Shown here: one piece after another, positions 18,401 to 24,281 of the stretch
How the letters are laid out: every line of letters begins with the position of its first letter
Position numbering within the stretch: the stretch's first letter is position 1
Assembly: GCF_011683915.1 (NCBI RefSeq)
Contig: NZ_JAAQPH010000014.1
Span: 62,001 to 126,000 of the forward strand
Source of the DNA: Pelagibius litoralis
Lineage (GTDB): Bacteria; Pseudomonadota; Alphaproteobacteria; Kiloniellales; Kiloniellaceae
Direction: 5' to 3'
Length of the DNA stretch: 64,000 nucleotides
Position numbers and translations under genes: made by a program
Notes under the pieces: model-generated
What the model was told of the DNA's origin: nothing
Databases searched by the model: none
Seen by the model: only the letters and a program-made list of their open reading frames with translations

Positions 18401-19407
18401 GCTTCCTCCAACTCTGCTTTCAGTTGATCGATCTCGGCTTGCTCTGTCTCGTTCTCTTCGGAGTCTTCGCCGTCATCCTCCGTACGATCCGGATTGATGG
18501 TCCGCTGAACCTCGACAGCCCTGTTGAGGGCACGGCCGAAAGCCGCGTTCAGGGCCTGGCCGGAGCCGACCGCCGGAACGCCGGGGTCGACGTTGGCGCT
18601 GCTGACGCTGAGAAAGTGATTGGCGAGGGAGAAGGTCGAGGTACCCGCATCGTTGCTGAAGGAAAAGCTGCCGAGTTCGCCGGTCTCCGGGTTGACCAGG
18701 TTGGCGATACGCGTACTGCCGCCAAAGGTCGCGATCTGCACACCGACGGTGGTGCCGCGGATGCCGATGGTGCCGACCGGGGTCTCGACGTCCATCCCGC
18801 CGCTCGGCGCCACCTTGCCGGTGATGAAGACAAAGGTGCCCTGGATCAGGGACACACCCATGGTGTTGGCGGTGCTGCTGGGGTTGTAGATCAGTTCGTT
18901 GATCACCATCCGCGCATTGGCGGAGAGGGAGAACACCGTATCGTCGATAAACAGGATACCGAGGTCGGAGCCGACGCCGGTGGAAACGACGTCCCCTTGG
19001 AAAATCGGATCGCCTTCGCTGAGGTTCGCCCGGCTGCCGTCCGCCCGCTGCACACTGGCCACGCCGTTGAGGGACTGAACCTCGCCGATGGATTCGCCGA
19101 GCAGCACACCGGCCGCCTGCGCGTAGCCCAACGGGAATTCCGGAATCGCAAGCCCGTCGACGGTCTCTGGCGTCAGCCGCGCGCCTTCCGCTGTTTCCAG
19201 GGACGGGCGCGCGTCCTGGGTGAAGTACCCAGGCAGCAGGATCTCCTCGCCGTCGGCGCCGCGCAGCAGGAGATCGTCGCCCAGTCTTATGAAATCGGCA
19301 GAAAACAGAAGGCCCGCATCGATGACGACGCCAGACTGCTCCGACAGATCGATAACCCGGAGGGCGCTGTCTGTCTGGCCTTCCGTCGAATAGGTCTGCT
19401 TGACCAT
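9499..19407 (-). CDS. Giant RTX/FecR adhesin-like protein, 3302 residues
   Basis: One uninterrupted frame from ATG 19407, after GGGGTGAGG. There is no Sec signal. Residues about 108-270 form a FecR-type domain (GEVQSLNGVASVQ; GTIGIRGTTVGVQ). An acidic helical linker follows (305-350), then cadherin/CSPG- and VCBS-like domains (about 450-900, with VNDAP motifs). Next are beta-helix modules resembling the repeats of T5SS/PEP-CTERM-associated proteins (about 1340-2290), an RTX calcium-binding block (about 2390-2440), a second beta-helix array (about 2520-3070), and a final RTX block (GGAGDDRLDGGGGRDSLTGG, about 3190-3220). The C-terminus is hydrophobic (DVFSAVV). This layout is typical of type I-secreted surface adhesins of the BapA/LapA style. 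No HlyB/HlyD/TolC-like genes are in the window. Confidence 0.85.
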   Translation of the reverse strand: MVKQTYSTEGQTDSALRVIDLSEQSGVVIDAGLLFSADFIRLGDDLLLRGADGEEILLPGYFTQDARPSLETAEGARLTPETVDGLAIPEFPLGYAQAAGVLLGESIGEVQSLNGVASVQRADGSRANLSEGDPIFQGDVVSTGVGSDLGILFIDDTVFSLSANARMVINELIYNPSSTANTMGVSLIQGTFVFITGKVAPSGGMDVETPVGTIGIRGTTVGVQIATFGGSTRIANLVNPETGELGSFSFSNDAGTSTFSLANHFLSVSSANVDPGVPAVGSGQALNAAFGRALNRAVEVQRTINPDRTEDDGEDSEENETEQAEIDQLKAELEEAGLSEEQIDAILNEPAIETAGGPSSEPQAGSGNQPQSQGSGFAAGLEAPAVSEGGGDAAPDGTDVATSSLPPTSSDGDVTTPQSASDSGGDDDPALPPPNTPPILNINSITVVEGGLTAIDSLAVSAIDAESPANAAYTYDLITATNGFVVLRVGAGFQVVSGFTQADLDNGNLFFAHNGDEDDQASFSVTVTDPDGGTSAPKVVPIIVTPVNDAPVLVNNGLSVEQGEMVVLGPANLSATDADNAAAALEFTVSGVTGGQFELADSQGVAVFFFTQQQVIDGAVIFVDDGDGTAPAYSVSVSDGTLASLPDPAEIDFSIPNSPPDADDDSGTGFTADEDSSFTTANVLANDSDPNSGDSLSVAGLDATGTAGLVTDNGDGTFDYDPNGQFDFLAAGETTTDSFAYEISDGNGGTDTATVTVTVTGVNDAPEVDLNGPGPGLGFETIFVRGGAAVGITAAGASVSDVDGSTLTGLTVSIGNVQDGGAEVLSADTTGTAVVVTGNGTASLTLSGGASLAEYEQVLRSLVYENTSPSATAGERSILVQADDGAVANNLSVPAVATVTVASGFVWTNAGGDGAWDNPLNWVSNSVPGDGADVTIADQAGAVAFSSGAVTLQSLSLVNETLNITGGNLAVAGPLSGNGDASVILSGGGLTVGGAGNLAGAFNWTGGALDGGGSLAVTGFATLGGVAPLTLDTALTLSGTGQITNDIGGSGSLVNDGSLTVVGSVALAVPFTNAVGAAIVIDGGLGSGLSTLSFTAGLVQLGTITLTASLATGPTEASLVVTGAPLDNQGSIVSEAGVGGPRSIAADLVNNGTVTINAVTDIAGNGGAHSNEAGATFAANADVTVTNAAAYRNSGSMTFAAAATFALVGADFENTLGGEIGGGGTIDVSGGTFTNNGTINPGASPGELTIDGAFVQGADGVLTVEIDGSGGDSLVVSGTATFAGIIDVVFLDGFLPLAGETLNFIDAAEVIDNGVEFTGLNYAGGLLGVQLAGGVASFVAISGSGDTFVEPFEIIVGETGVGSLMIDAGQVLASGYLSVGEESTGVGTLVLTNNSQVTIEGSSYIGNFGTGNATISGGATAVFEGDGVDHLIIGAEQGSTGSLVVEGAGTSVTTRGEDNTVQVGLAGTGTLTVQDGAALNTLWLEAGRAGQGNVTLNGLGTEVTVSNDDGLFSDPDSTDGGFVRVGRDDGSSGTLQVLGGARLEIRNGVGVNEDTSDLGLQVARNAGSNGAVLVDGEGSIIAVSQAGPSDPDNGFFGPFVTVGRSGQGNLTVSSGGDLTLAGDSATLRMGIEAVGNGAVVIDGAGSAIAVDGADSGIIVGDAGVGALSIDNGASVVKSGPGGFFNLGETATGQGALEVTGGSQLSVEGSTAIGVFGTGEATISGGATAIFESDGFDNLVVAAEAGSAGTLVIEGPGTTVTTRGEDNTVQVGRGGTGELVVSGGASLSTLQLEAGREGTGTITIQGAGTIVTASNDEGLFSGEFFDAAGFVSVGNKVGSDGTIEVLNGGRLEVRNGQGVNENTTEPGLYIARDAGSTGSVVIDGAGSEIVLSQTAPADPDNGVFGPFMPVGLRGSGSLEIRNGGQLSLTGENSDLTLGRRETGDGTVLVDGPDSSITLTGEEVYSSIGREGSGQMTLSNGADFSLVGGDDFVALDVGRDGGGVGNLLIQSGATLSVQGGDANTRFRIGRNEGSDGRVVIEGADSLLSVGGTNAQDSFGNRIEVGKEGQGRLETRDGARVVAERVDIGFGISGAGTAVVDNATWEIGGNFQVGREGSGTLTIENGGSVTAGGDFNAIASAGGSTGSVTVDATSSLTLSGFLSVGSGSFDPFGEFGQDLVAAGSLAINGGTVIAEEANVGGHERGQGTVAVDGAGALFDAGAGLVIGETGQGTVTLLNGGEVQAEFISVGVNGSLGGNGLVDGGLSLNGGTIDPGLSPGQLSIDGDFNLNEGLLRIEIAGQTPVSGHDVVSATGNVNFNGGLVQFDLDPGFVAESGDSFTFLTHGSFFESNSVSYRMTGIVAAEASFAFSGNAGSRTLDLLGDGVVSGDGVILDGGDRDDFDRGSATADLLEGGGGSDTLGGAGGNDTLSGGFGGDTFVITLAPLDLGAPSAAITLTDFAPGQDVIEVIGWNSTSPDGIGVSSVTSGTLLDFGGGYAIFLEGLPGYVLDPNDFVFRVLADGDVSTPFEGEIVVGTDFANGSLEISGGAEVVAQRVLVGGQPGAFGSLEVTGAGSRLTTSGLDAIIEVGRSGTGEMTVSGGAAVDGLWIDVARDGAGTVTATGAGTEINLSNDFGTYLPPDDDDAGFFRIGRNAGSQGALNVLAGAVINVAAGPGFNSPVLQIAREDGSTGSVLVDGAGSQINITQTDPVDPDNDIFGPSLQLRSGDASMTIRNGGAVSLFGQDSTVFVGRGNPEDSTVLAQSRLEILSGGRLTIDGDDAFAGMNIGRYANGNGSVLVRGEGSELLLQGVEPNINVGRLGTGELTIDQGGLVTATFMNVGREVGSRGSVLIDGSSDGAQRSELRLAGQDVDGFGAFLQVGRLGEGNFTVQGGALLTIDGEGGEFPGFNLGREAGSVGTMTVDGLGSEVIVSNGAGDVAGSLGTINIGRAGDGSLDLTQGGQVVNAAGGYTFVGREAGSNGALVVDGVDGTATLFDAGAVLVVGAGFDFDSGEVLFDDGGTGSVTIANGGTVRAGVAEGDGIADIFIGSGGTVTVQAGGTLIGDVENDGGTLINGNSPGTAVFGGDFTMNAGTLEVELGGTVSGAFDLYQIAGEAKLNGGVFEFVVIDGYAPQAGDSFGFLTAGDGLTAEVEALSFILRGVGQGFDFAVDFSGGDADFVVLNDNGAGDAAIFLGGTGGDDFIGGAGDDRLDGGGGRDSLTGGDGSDLFILRAEDGADVLELADVIADFEIGIDSLGLVDGLSVGDLAVTATQGGDAAIALQSSGAFLAVLQGISVSEVNLDVFSAVV
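10900..15370 (-). repeat. Higher-order protein repeats in the giant adhesin gene
   Basis: Beyond short units of about 20-40 residues with VG-x-x-G-x-G-x-L and VDGAGS motifs, a larger module recurs. Copies containing SNDDGLFS / SNDEGLFSG / SNDFGTYLPP, followed by PDNGFFGPF / PDNGVFGPF / PDNDIFGPS, lie at about 15370-14440, 14440-13500 and 11850-10900. The first two are about 307 codons apart. The third is more diverged and sits after the internal RTX block. Confidence 0.75.
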
Positions 19408-19744
19408 GCCTCACCCCTATACCTGGTAAAAACACCAAGGGGCGGCCCGCCGGAACCCCATCCTGACCCGATTGCGGAAGGAGATTCCAAAGCTTCGCTG
19501 ATCATCGACCGCCCCTATGGGTATCCTTGCAAGGAGAGCAAAGTTGAGGCATCCCCCATCTGGGGGGTGCGCTGCTGAAAGTGGAGTAGGTCGATACTAA
19601 AACTACTTAAGCAAAGGTTATTATTGCCATGGCTAAAACAACCTAAGGCTTTTTAAACCAGAGTCCCTTTAAGAAGCATTCGCTGGCTTTGCCGCAGCCC
19701 TTGACACGGACTCGTGCGAGGTTTTGTTCTCGGTGAAGGCTTTG
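19408..19744. other. Intergenic region upstream of the adhesin gene
   Basis: About 340 bp between the adhesin start and the stop of the third LuxR-type gene, both on the minus strand. The part next to that gene is AT-rich. It holds the palindrome at 19549-19570. It is long enough for an independent adhesin promoter, so cotranscription with the upstream regulator is uncertain. No clear terminator for the regulator was seen. Confidence 0.5.
19549..19570. promoter_or_regulatory. GC-rich palindrome, copy 2, upstream of the adhesin gene
   Basis: Arms GCATCCCCC and GGGGGGTGC flank ATCT. The core CCCCCATCTGGGGG matches the palindrome at 5708-5724 except for one loop base. It lies about 142 bp upstream of the adhesin start. 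No T-run follows on either strand. A dimeric regulator's operator, possibly for the neighbouring LuxR-type proteins, is inference. Confidence 0.45.
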
Positions 19745-20908
19745 TCAGAGGTCCACCGGCGGGTTGAGAAGCACGGCCAAACGCACCAGATCGGCGCGGC
19801 TGTGGGTCTTGGTCTTTGCGAGTATGATCTTCACATAGCTTCGCACGGTCTCCAGCTGGAGAGCTCTCATCTCCGCAATGTCCTCAGTCTTTTTGCCTTC
19901 CGCCAGTAAACCGCAAACTGCGGCTTCACTCTTGGTCAGGCCAAAGACCTCCTGCATCCCAAGCGTTGAGATCGAAGGTTTGTGGCAAGGGTCGATGATC
20001 GTTACCAGGGCGCCCGCAAAGCCTGGGTCCAAGGCACGGCCGTCATCGCCGACGGGCGAGACCGAGACAAGATAGGGATCGGAGCCCGAGCGTCGCCTTA
20101 CCGCCAGCAGGCATTCAGCCTCTCGCCCGGTACCCGCCGCCGTTCGCGCGGCTTTGATCACAGCCGCCCTCAGGGTCCCGCTCTCGTCTCTGTTCCAGGC
20201 CGCAAGTCTTCCCGAGGCATCCAGAAAAACACCATCGCGGTCGCTGAACATCATCTCGGCGAAACTGTTGGCAATGACGCGCGAGCCATCGATCCCCAGG
20301 ATCGCAATGCCGACCTGAAAGTGGTCAAGCGCCTGAATCACACTCTCGAAGCGGCTTTGCAGGATGGCGAAGTTGCGCTGCATCTCGACCGCCTTGGCCA
20401 GATGCGGTGCCAGCAGCGCACCTATCTGCGCCTCTTCTGCAGTCATGGCCCCACGCCCGCAGGCGTATTGCACCGCAAACATATCGAGCCACGCACCGTG
20501 CCGGCTGAGACGGGTTACTGCACGGTGCTGTGTGCCATAAACGGCCATAGTATAGCGCACGCTGAGGTGGGACTTGTGCTCTGCATCAGTTTCGATCCCA
20601 AGCAGTTCGGTGTCACTAAAAAATCCGATGGGCTGCTTTGCCGCCAGAGCCTTATAGCCCGGCTCGTCGGCTTGACTGATGTTCTCTTCCCAGTACCTCC
20701 AGGCTGCGCTCTCAGGATCCGGATAGATACTCGAGAATGCGGTTGCCGAGGCTTCGGCATGGCGCGGGTCGAAGACAAAGAGCGTGCTACCTCTGGCACC
20801 CATCTCCTGTGCAATGCGGTCAAGCGGCTCTACCCAGCGCCCTTCCGGACGAAGGGAAGAGCGATAAATCGACTCTATGCAGCCTAGAAAAGACTCCCTG
20901 ATTTCCAT
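19745..20908 (-). CDS. LuxR-type regulator, paralogue C
   Basis: A 387-residue protein. I chose ATG 20908 (MEIRESFLGCIESIYRSSLR) because GGGGAGA lies at a normal distance upstream; a TTG at 20938 would add ten residues. The fold matches the two tandem regulators at 6961 and 8276: N-terminal domain with RPEGRWVEPLDRIAQEMGA, PAS-like middle with GIAILGIDGSRVIANSFAE, and C-terminal helix-turn-helix with LTKSEAAVCGLLAEGKK and LETVRSYVKIILAKTKTHSR. It is more diverged from those two than they are from each other. It sits directly upstream of, and in the same direction as, the adhesin gene. Confidence 0.85.
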   Translation of the reverse strand: MEIRESFLGCIESIYRSSLRPEGRWVEPLDRIAQEMGARGSTLFVFDPRHAEASATAFSSIYPDPESAAWRYWEENISQADEPGYKALAAKQPIGFFSDTELLGIETDAEHKSHLSVRYTMAVYGTQHRAVTRLSRHGAWLDMFAVQYACGRGAMTAEEAQIGALLAPHLAKAVEMQRNFAILQSRFESVIQALDHFQVGIAILGIDGSRVIANSFAEMMFSDRDGVFLDASGRLAAWNRDESGTLRAAVIKAARTAAGTGREAECLLAVRRRSGSDPYLVSVSPVGDDGRALDPGFAGALVTIIDPCHKPSISTLGMQEVFGLTKSEAAVCGLLAEGKKTEDIAEMRALQLETVRSYVKIILAKTKTHSRADLVRLAVLLNPPVDL

Positions 20909-21090
20909 CGCCCGATTCTCTCCCCTTGAGTCAAGCAATCAAGTAAATCAACAAACCTTAATCGGTTCGGTTGAGGTTGCCAAATCTCGGAGTTAAAGCC
21001 TGCCGCCGCCGCTTGGCGCATAATAGAGCGCAGTCGCAGTAACTGGGTGGTCGGTCGGCTCAATGACGCAAGAACCAAGCGCTTCCTTGA

Positions 21091-21758
21091 GCAATCATTC
21101 CATCGCTGCCCACCTTCGATCTTGATGTAAGCGAAGTCCTCCGCATTGGCTTAGGTGACTGGCGCGACCCAATCACGTGGCCGCAGGACATCTTTATCGA
21201 TTTGGCCGCCCGTGCGGATTTTTATGTCGGCCTCGGTTTCGATCCGGCATTGACTGACCTTCCTCCGCCTGCCTTCCAGGGAAGTCTCGAGATCGCCGAG
21301 CTGCGTCGGGAGTCGCCGCCGATAATGAAAACCTACTGCGAGCCGGTACCCTCTCTGCCGAAGACGACGACGAGGAATTTGCCCTACGCCGCACCAACGA
21401 CGCCGACAACAGGCAGATGCAGCTGGAGGCGTATATTCGCCGATTTATCGACTACCACATGACCAGGGAGTTGATGCAAAGTGGCCGAAGCGCCGATTGC
21501 CACCCAACTTATACGATCGATGGCAGAAGAAGAAGAGTAAGCGGGCTGCCGAGAACGCCGGTCGCGGGGGGACAGCCGCTAATCGCCTATGCCGACTTCA
21601 CTGACTACCACCTCATTGTTTGCAGGAGAGACAATTGGCGAGAGGTCTTCAGCGCTTTCTTCCAGCGCGAAGAAAACGTATGGGAATCATTCCAGCGCCT
21701 GCATCTGATCCGTCTGGACACCATGCATGCACGCCCAATCACCCAAGACGATGAATAG
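21091..21758 (+). pseudogene. Decayed gene with a HEPN-like C-terminus
   Basis: One frame is open from 21091 to about 21320 without a start codon and reads DWRDPITWPQDIFIDLAARA, then FYVGLGFDPALTDLPPP. The protein-like reading then moves to another frame (NENLLRAGTLSAEDDDEEF), which continues to the stop at 21758 through LEAYIRRFIDYHM and WESFQRLHLIRLDTMHARP. The C-terminal part resembles Swt1-type HEPN domains, from memory and not confirmed. At least one frameshift near 21310-21330 and loss of the N-terminus make it a pseudogene. Confidence 0.55.
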
Positions 21759-21899
21759 CTGCTGTTGACGGAAACGTGGCGGCTAATGAAGCTGATCGTC
21801 TTATAGAGACGTATCCCCGAAAGCCACTTCCCTGGCACGCCTCCACGCCGCTTCGCCCCATATCCGGCACAGGCAATACCCTATACAGCCATACTCCCT

Positions 21900-21924
21900 A
21901 AAAAACGCCCTAAATGATTAGGGC
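21900..21924 (-). terminator. Rho-independent terminator of tRNA-Glu
   Basis: On the minus strand GCCCTAA-TCAT-TTAGGGC forms a perfect 7-bp hairpin followed by a G and six T residues. It lies about 40 bp beyond the 3' end of the tRNA-Glu gene, in the right orientation. Confidence 0.85.
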
Positions 21925-21961
21925 ACTCCAAGCGTTGGAAGCGCTAACTATTTGATTTGAT

Positions 21962-22037
21962 TGGCGTCCCCTAGGGGAGTCGAACCCCTGTTTCCGCCGT
22001 GAGAGGGCGGCGTCCTAGGCCACTAGACGAAGGGGAC
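21962..22037 (-). tRNA. tRNA-Glu (anticodon CTC)
   Basis: The minus strand folds as a complete cloverleaf of 76 nt. The acceptor stem is GTCCCCT with AGGGGAC, the discriminator is G, and CCA is encoded. The anticodon stem CCGCC/GGCGG encloses CTCTCAC, giving anticodon CTC (codon GAG). The T-arm is AGGGGTTCGACTCCCCT. A terminator follows about 40 bp on. The gene marks the border between the accessory stretch to its left and core genes to its right; tRNA genes are common island integration sites. Confidence 0.97.
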
Positions 22038-22173
22038 CAATGGCCGGAAGGCGGGTGGTGTAGCCCAAGAATTAGGTGAAGGCAAGCCCCGATCGCCGCG
22101 CCCCGGGGAGGCTGGGCAGCAGGGGCCGGGCCCGCCACCGCGTTCGCGCCGCCGGGCTCCGTCGAACGCCGGC

Positions 22174-22854
22174 TCAATCGAAATCGGTGGGCCAGTCCGG
22201 GTTGCGGTGATGCGCGAACATGCGGGCCAGCTGCTCGGCCGTCACCCGCCCGGTCGAAAGGTCCGGCAGGGCGTCCTCGGCGAAGAAATCGACCTCGGAG
22301 GTTTCGATACTGGGCCGGGCCGCACCGTCGATGATCTCACAGCGGAAGAAGGCCTTGTAGGAATGCAGCGGATGGGGCTTGGCGCCGCGCTTGCGCTGGT
22401 CATAAAGCGCCAGCAGCTTCACCGCGCGGCTGCGAAAGCCGGTCTCCTCCAGCACTTCCTTTTCAACGCAGGCGGCCGGTGTTTCGCCGACATCGGCCCA
22501 ACCGCCGGGCAGCGACCAGAGGCCGTCGCTGCGCTCACGCACCAGCAGCAGCTTGCCGTCGCGCAGCACCACGGCGCGCAGGTCGGTCTTGGGGGTGGCA
22601 TAGCCGACCTCTTCGCTGAAAAAGCGCTCGACCTGTGCGGCCGTCGCCTCGCTGTGGCCGGCCATGATCGCGGCAGCGATGCGGGCAACTTCGTCGTAGC
22701 GCTCCCGGTCGAAAACGTCGTCGCAGTAGTGCAGCCCGCTTTGTGACAGCGCCTGCAGCCGCCGCGCCCAGGCCAGCCACTGCGGTTCGGCGGCATAGGG
22801 TGCCTTCGGCTCAGCGGGCTCAGGCCCCTCGTCAGATTCAGGCTTCGGCGTCAT
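22174..22854 (-). CDS. Nudix hydrolase with Nudix_N domain
   Basis: A 226-residue protein. The Nudix box runs from GGWADVGETPAACVEKEV through LEETGF and carries the REx2Ex2GU-type metal-binding glutamates (here K-E-x-x-x-E-E). The N-terminal 70 or so residues (LQALSQSGLHYCDDVFDRER) match the helical domain of ADP-ribose/nucleotide-sugar type Nudix enzymes. Likely reaction: hydrolysis of a nucleoside diphosphate linked to another moiety; the substrate cannot be read from sequence. Its start lies 2 bp after the stop of the threonine aldolase gene, so the two are probably cotranscribed. Confidence 0.88.
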   Translation of the reverse strand: MTPKPESDEGPEPAEPKAPYAAEPQWLAWARRLQALSQSGLHYCDDVFDRERYDEVARIAAAIMAGHSEATAAQVERFFSEEVGYATPKTDLRAVVLRDGKLLLVRERSDGLWSLPGGWADVGETPAACVEKEVLEETGFRSRAVKLLALYDQRKRGAKPHPLHSYKAFFRCEIIDGAARPSIETSEVDFFAEDALPDLSTGRVTAEQLARMFAHHRNPDWPTDFD

Positions 22855-22856
22855 GC

Positions 22857-23912
22857 TCAGGCGCTCTCGCGGGCGGCTGTCGCACCGGTCAACTCGGCGG
22901 CGGCGGCGATGAAGGCCTCGACGTCTTCGGGCCGGGTGTTGAAGGCGGCAACCAGGCGGATCTGCTGTGCCCCCGACGCACCCCAGCTATAGAATTCAAA
23001 GCCCCGGGCCTCCAGGCCTTTGATCACCGGGTCGGGCAGCGCCAGGAAAAGCTCGTTGGCCTGCACCGGCGCCTGCAGGCGGATGCCCGGCAGGGCGCCC
23101 AGCCCTTCGGCGAGACGCGCGGCCTGGGCGTTGGCGTGGCGCGCATTATCGAGCCAGTGATCCTCGGTGAGATAGGCTTCGAGTTGGGCGGAGACGAAAC
23201 GCATCTTGGAAAACAGGTGCCCGCCGCGCTTGCGCAGGTATTCGAAGTCACCGGCCTTATCGGGTGAAAAGAAGATCACCGCCTCCGCCGCCATGGCGCC
23301 GTTCTTCGTCGCCCCCAGGGTCAGCACATCGATCCCGGCGCGCCAGGTAATCTCCGCCGGGCGGCAGCCAAGGCTGGCCAGCGCATTGGCAAAACGCGCA
23401 CCATCCATGTGAAAGGCCAGGCCGTGGCGCTGTGCGACGGCGGCCAGGGCGGCAACCTCATCGGGTCGGTAGACCGCCCCCAGCTCACTGGCCTGGGTGA
23501 TGGAGATCGCTGCCGGCTGCACCCGATGCACGTCGCCGGCACCATCGATCGCAGCCTCCACGGCGGCCGCATCGATCTTGGCCGCAGGACCGTCGAGCAC
23601 CACCAGTTTGGCACCGCCGGTGAAGAACTCCGGCCCGCCGCATTCATCCACGTTGATGTGGGCCTCGCGGTGGCAGTAGACCGCGCCGTAGCGCGGCACC
23701 AGGCTTGCCAAGGCCAGGGAGTTGGCTGCAGAGCCGGTCGCCACCGGAAAGACCGCGCAGTCCCGTTCGAACAGCTCGGAGACCTGCGCCGTCAGGCGGC
23801 GGGTCACGGTGTCCTCGCCGTAGGGCATCTCGCTGCCGCTGTTGGCCTGCTCCAGGGCCGCCATGATCGCCGGCGAGATGCCGGTCACATTGTCGGATGC
23901 GAAATTACTCAT
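22857..23912 (-). CDS. ltaE: Low-specificity L-threonine aldolase
   Basis: A 351-residue PLP enzyme that cleaves threonine or allo-threonine to glycine and acetaldehyde. I chose ATG 23912 (MSNFASDNVTGISPAIMAAL) with GGAGAA upstream. The PLP lysine lies in LGATKNGAMAAEA. The substrate-site stretch FHMDGARFANALASLGC and the cofactor region ATGSAANSLALASL are typical of the beta-eliminating lyase/threonine aldolase family. Length is normal. It is followed at once by the Nudix gene. Confidence 0.88.
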   Translation of the reverse strand: MSNFASDNVTGISPAIMAALEQANSGSEMPYGEDTVTRRLTAQVSELFERDCAVFPVATGSAANSLALASLVPRYGAVYCHREAHINVDECGGPEFFTGGAKLVVLDGPAAKIDAAAVEAAIDGAGDVHRVQPAAISITQASELGAVYRPDEVAALAAVAQRHGLAFHMDGARFANALASLGCRPAEITWRAGIDVLTLGATKNGAMAAEAVIFFSPDKAGDFEYLRKRGGHLFSKMRFVSAQLEAYLTEDHWLDNARHANAQAARLAEGLGALPGIRLQAPVQANELFLALPDPVIKGLEARGFEFYSWGASGAQQIRLVAAFNTRPEDVEAFIAAAAELTGATAARESA

Positions 23913-23938
23913 CGTGTTTCTCCGTTCGCAGCAGCCCG

Positions 23939-24235
23939 CTATGGCGCCCCCGGCACGCCACGGACCTGACCCAGGACCTTGCCCGTGGTCATGTCGACCA
24001 CCACCACCTGCTGGCAACCGCGCTCCGCCAGGCCTTCGAAGCGCAGAATCAGGCGATTTTCGGCGACCGCTGTCTCGGCGATGCTGCAGCCGTCGGGCAG
24101 AGGCACGTCGACCGCCGCAAAGCCCCCTCCGCCGTCACCCTCGGCCACTCTTGTGACCAGACCATAGGCGAGAAGCCCCATGCCGGCCAGAATCAGGACG
24201 GCCATGAAAATGACGAGGAGTTTCAAAGCTTGCAT
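23939..24235 (-). CDS. DUF6476-type small membrane protein
   Basis: A 98-residue protein starting MQALKLLVIFMAVLILAGMG. One N-terminal membrane helix is followed by a small soluble, presumably periplasmic domain with FAAVDVPLPDGCSIAETAVA and QQVVVVDMTTGKVLGQVRG. I recognise it as the alphaproteobacterial family usually found next to rluD, called DUF6476 from memory. Function is unknown. It is divergent from rluD with only 46 bp between start codons, and it has no strong ribosome site. Confidence 0.7.
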   Translation of the reverse strand: MQALKLLVIFMAVLILAGMGLLAYGLVTRVAEGDGGGGFAAVDVPLPDGCSIAETAVAENRLILRFEGLAERGCQQVVVVDMTTGKVLGQVRGVPGAP

Positions 24236-24281
24236 CGGATGGGGCCTCGGGCTTATTGGGCGTTCAGAGGAGCGAGGAAGC

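Noticed and set aside
9607-19578. Several long plus-strand open frames (for example 9607-10776, 12577-13395, 15118-16107, 16954-18054, 18154-19578)
   Set aside because: All lie opposite the continuous 3302-codon adhesin frame and have His/Gly/Asp/Val-skewed antisense compositions without domains.
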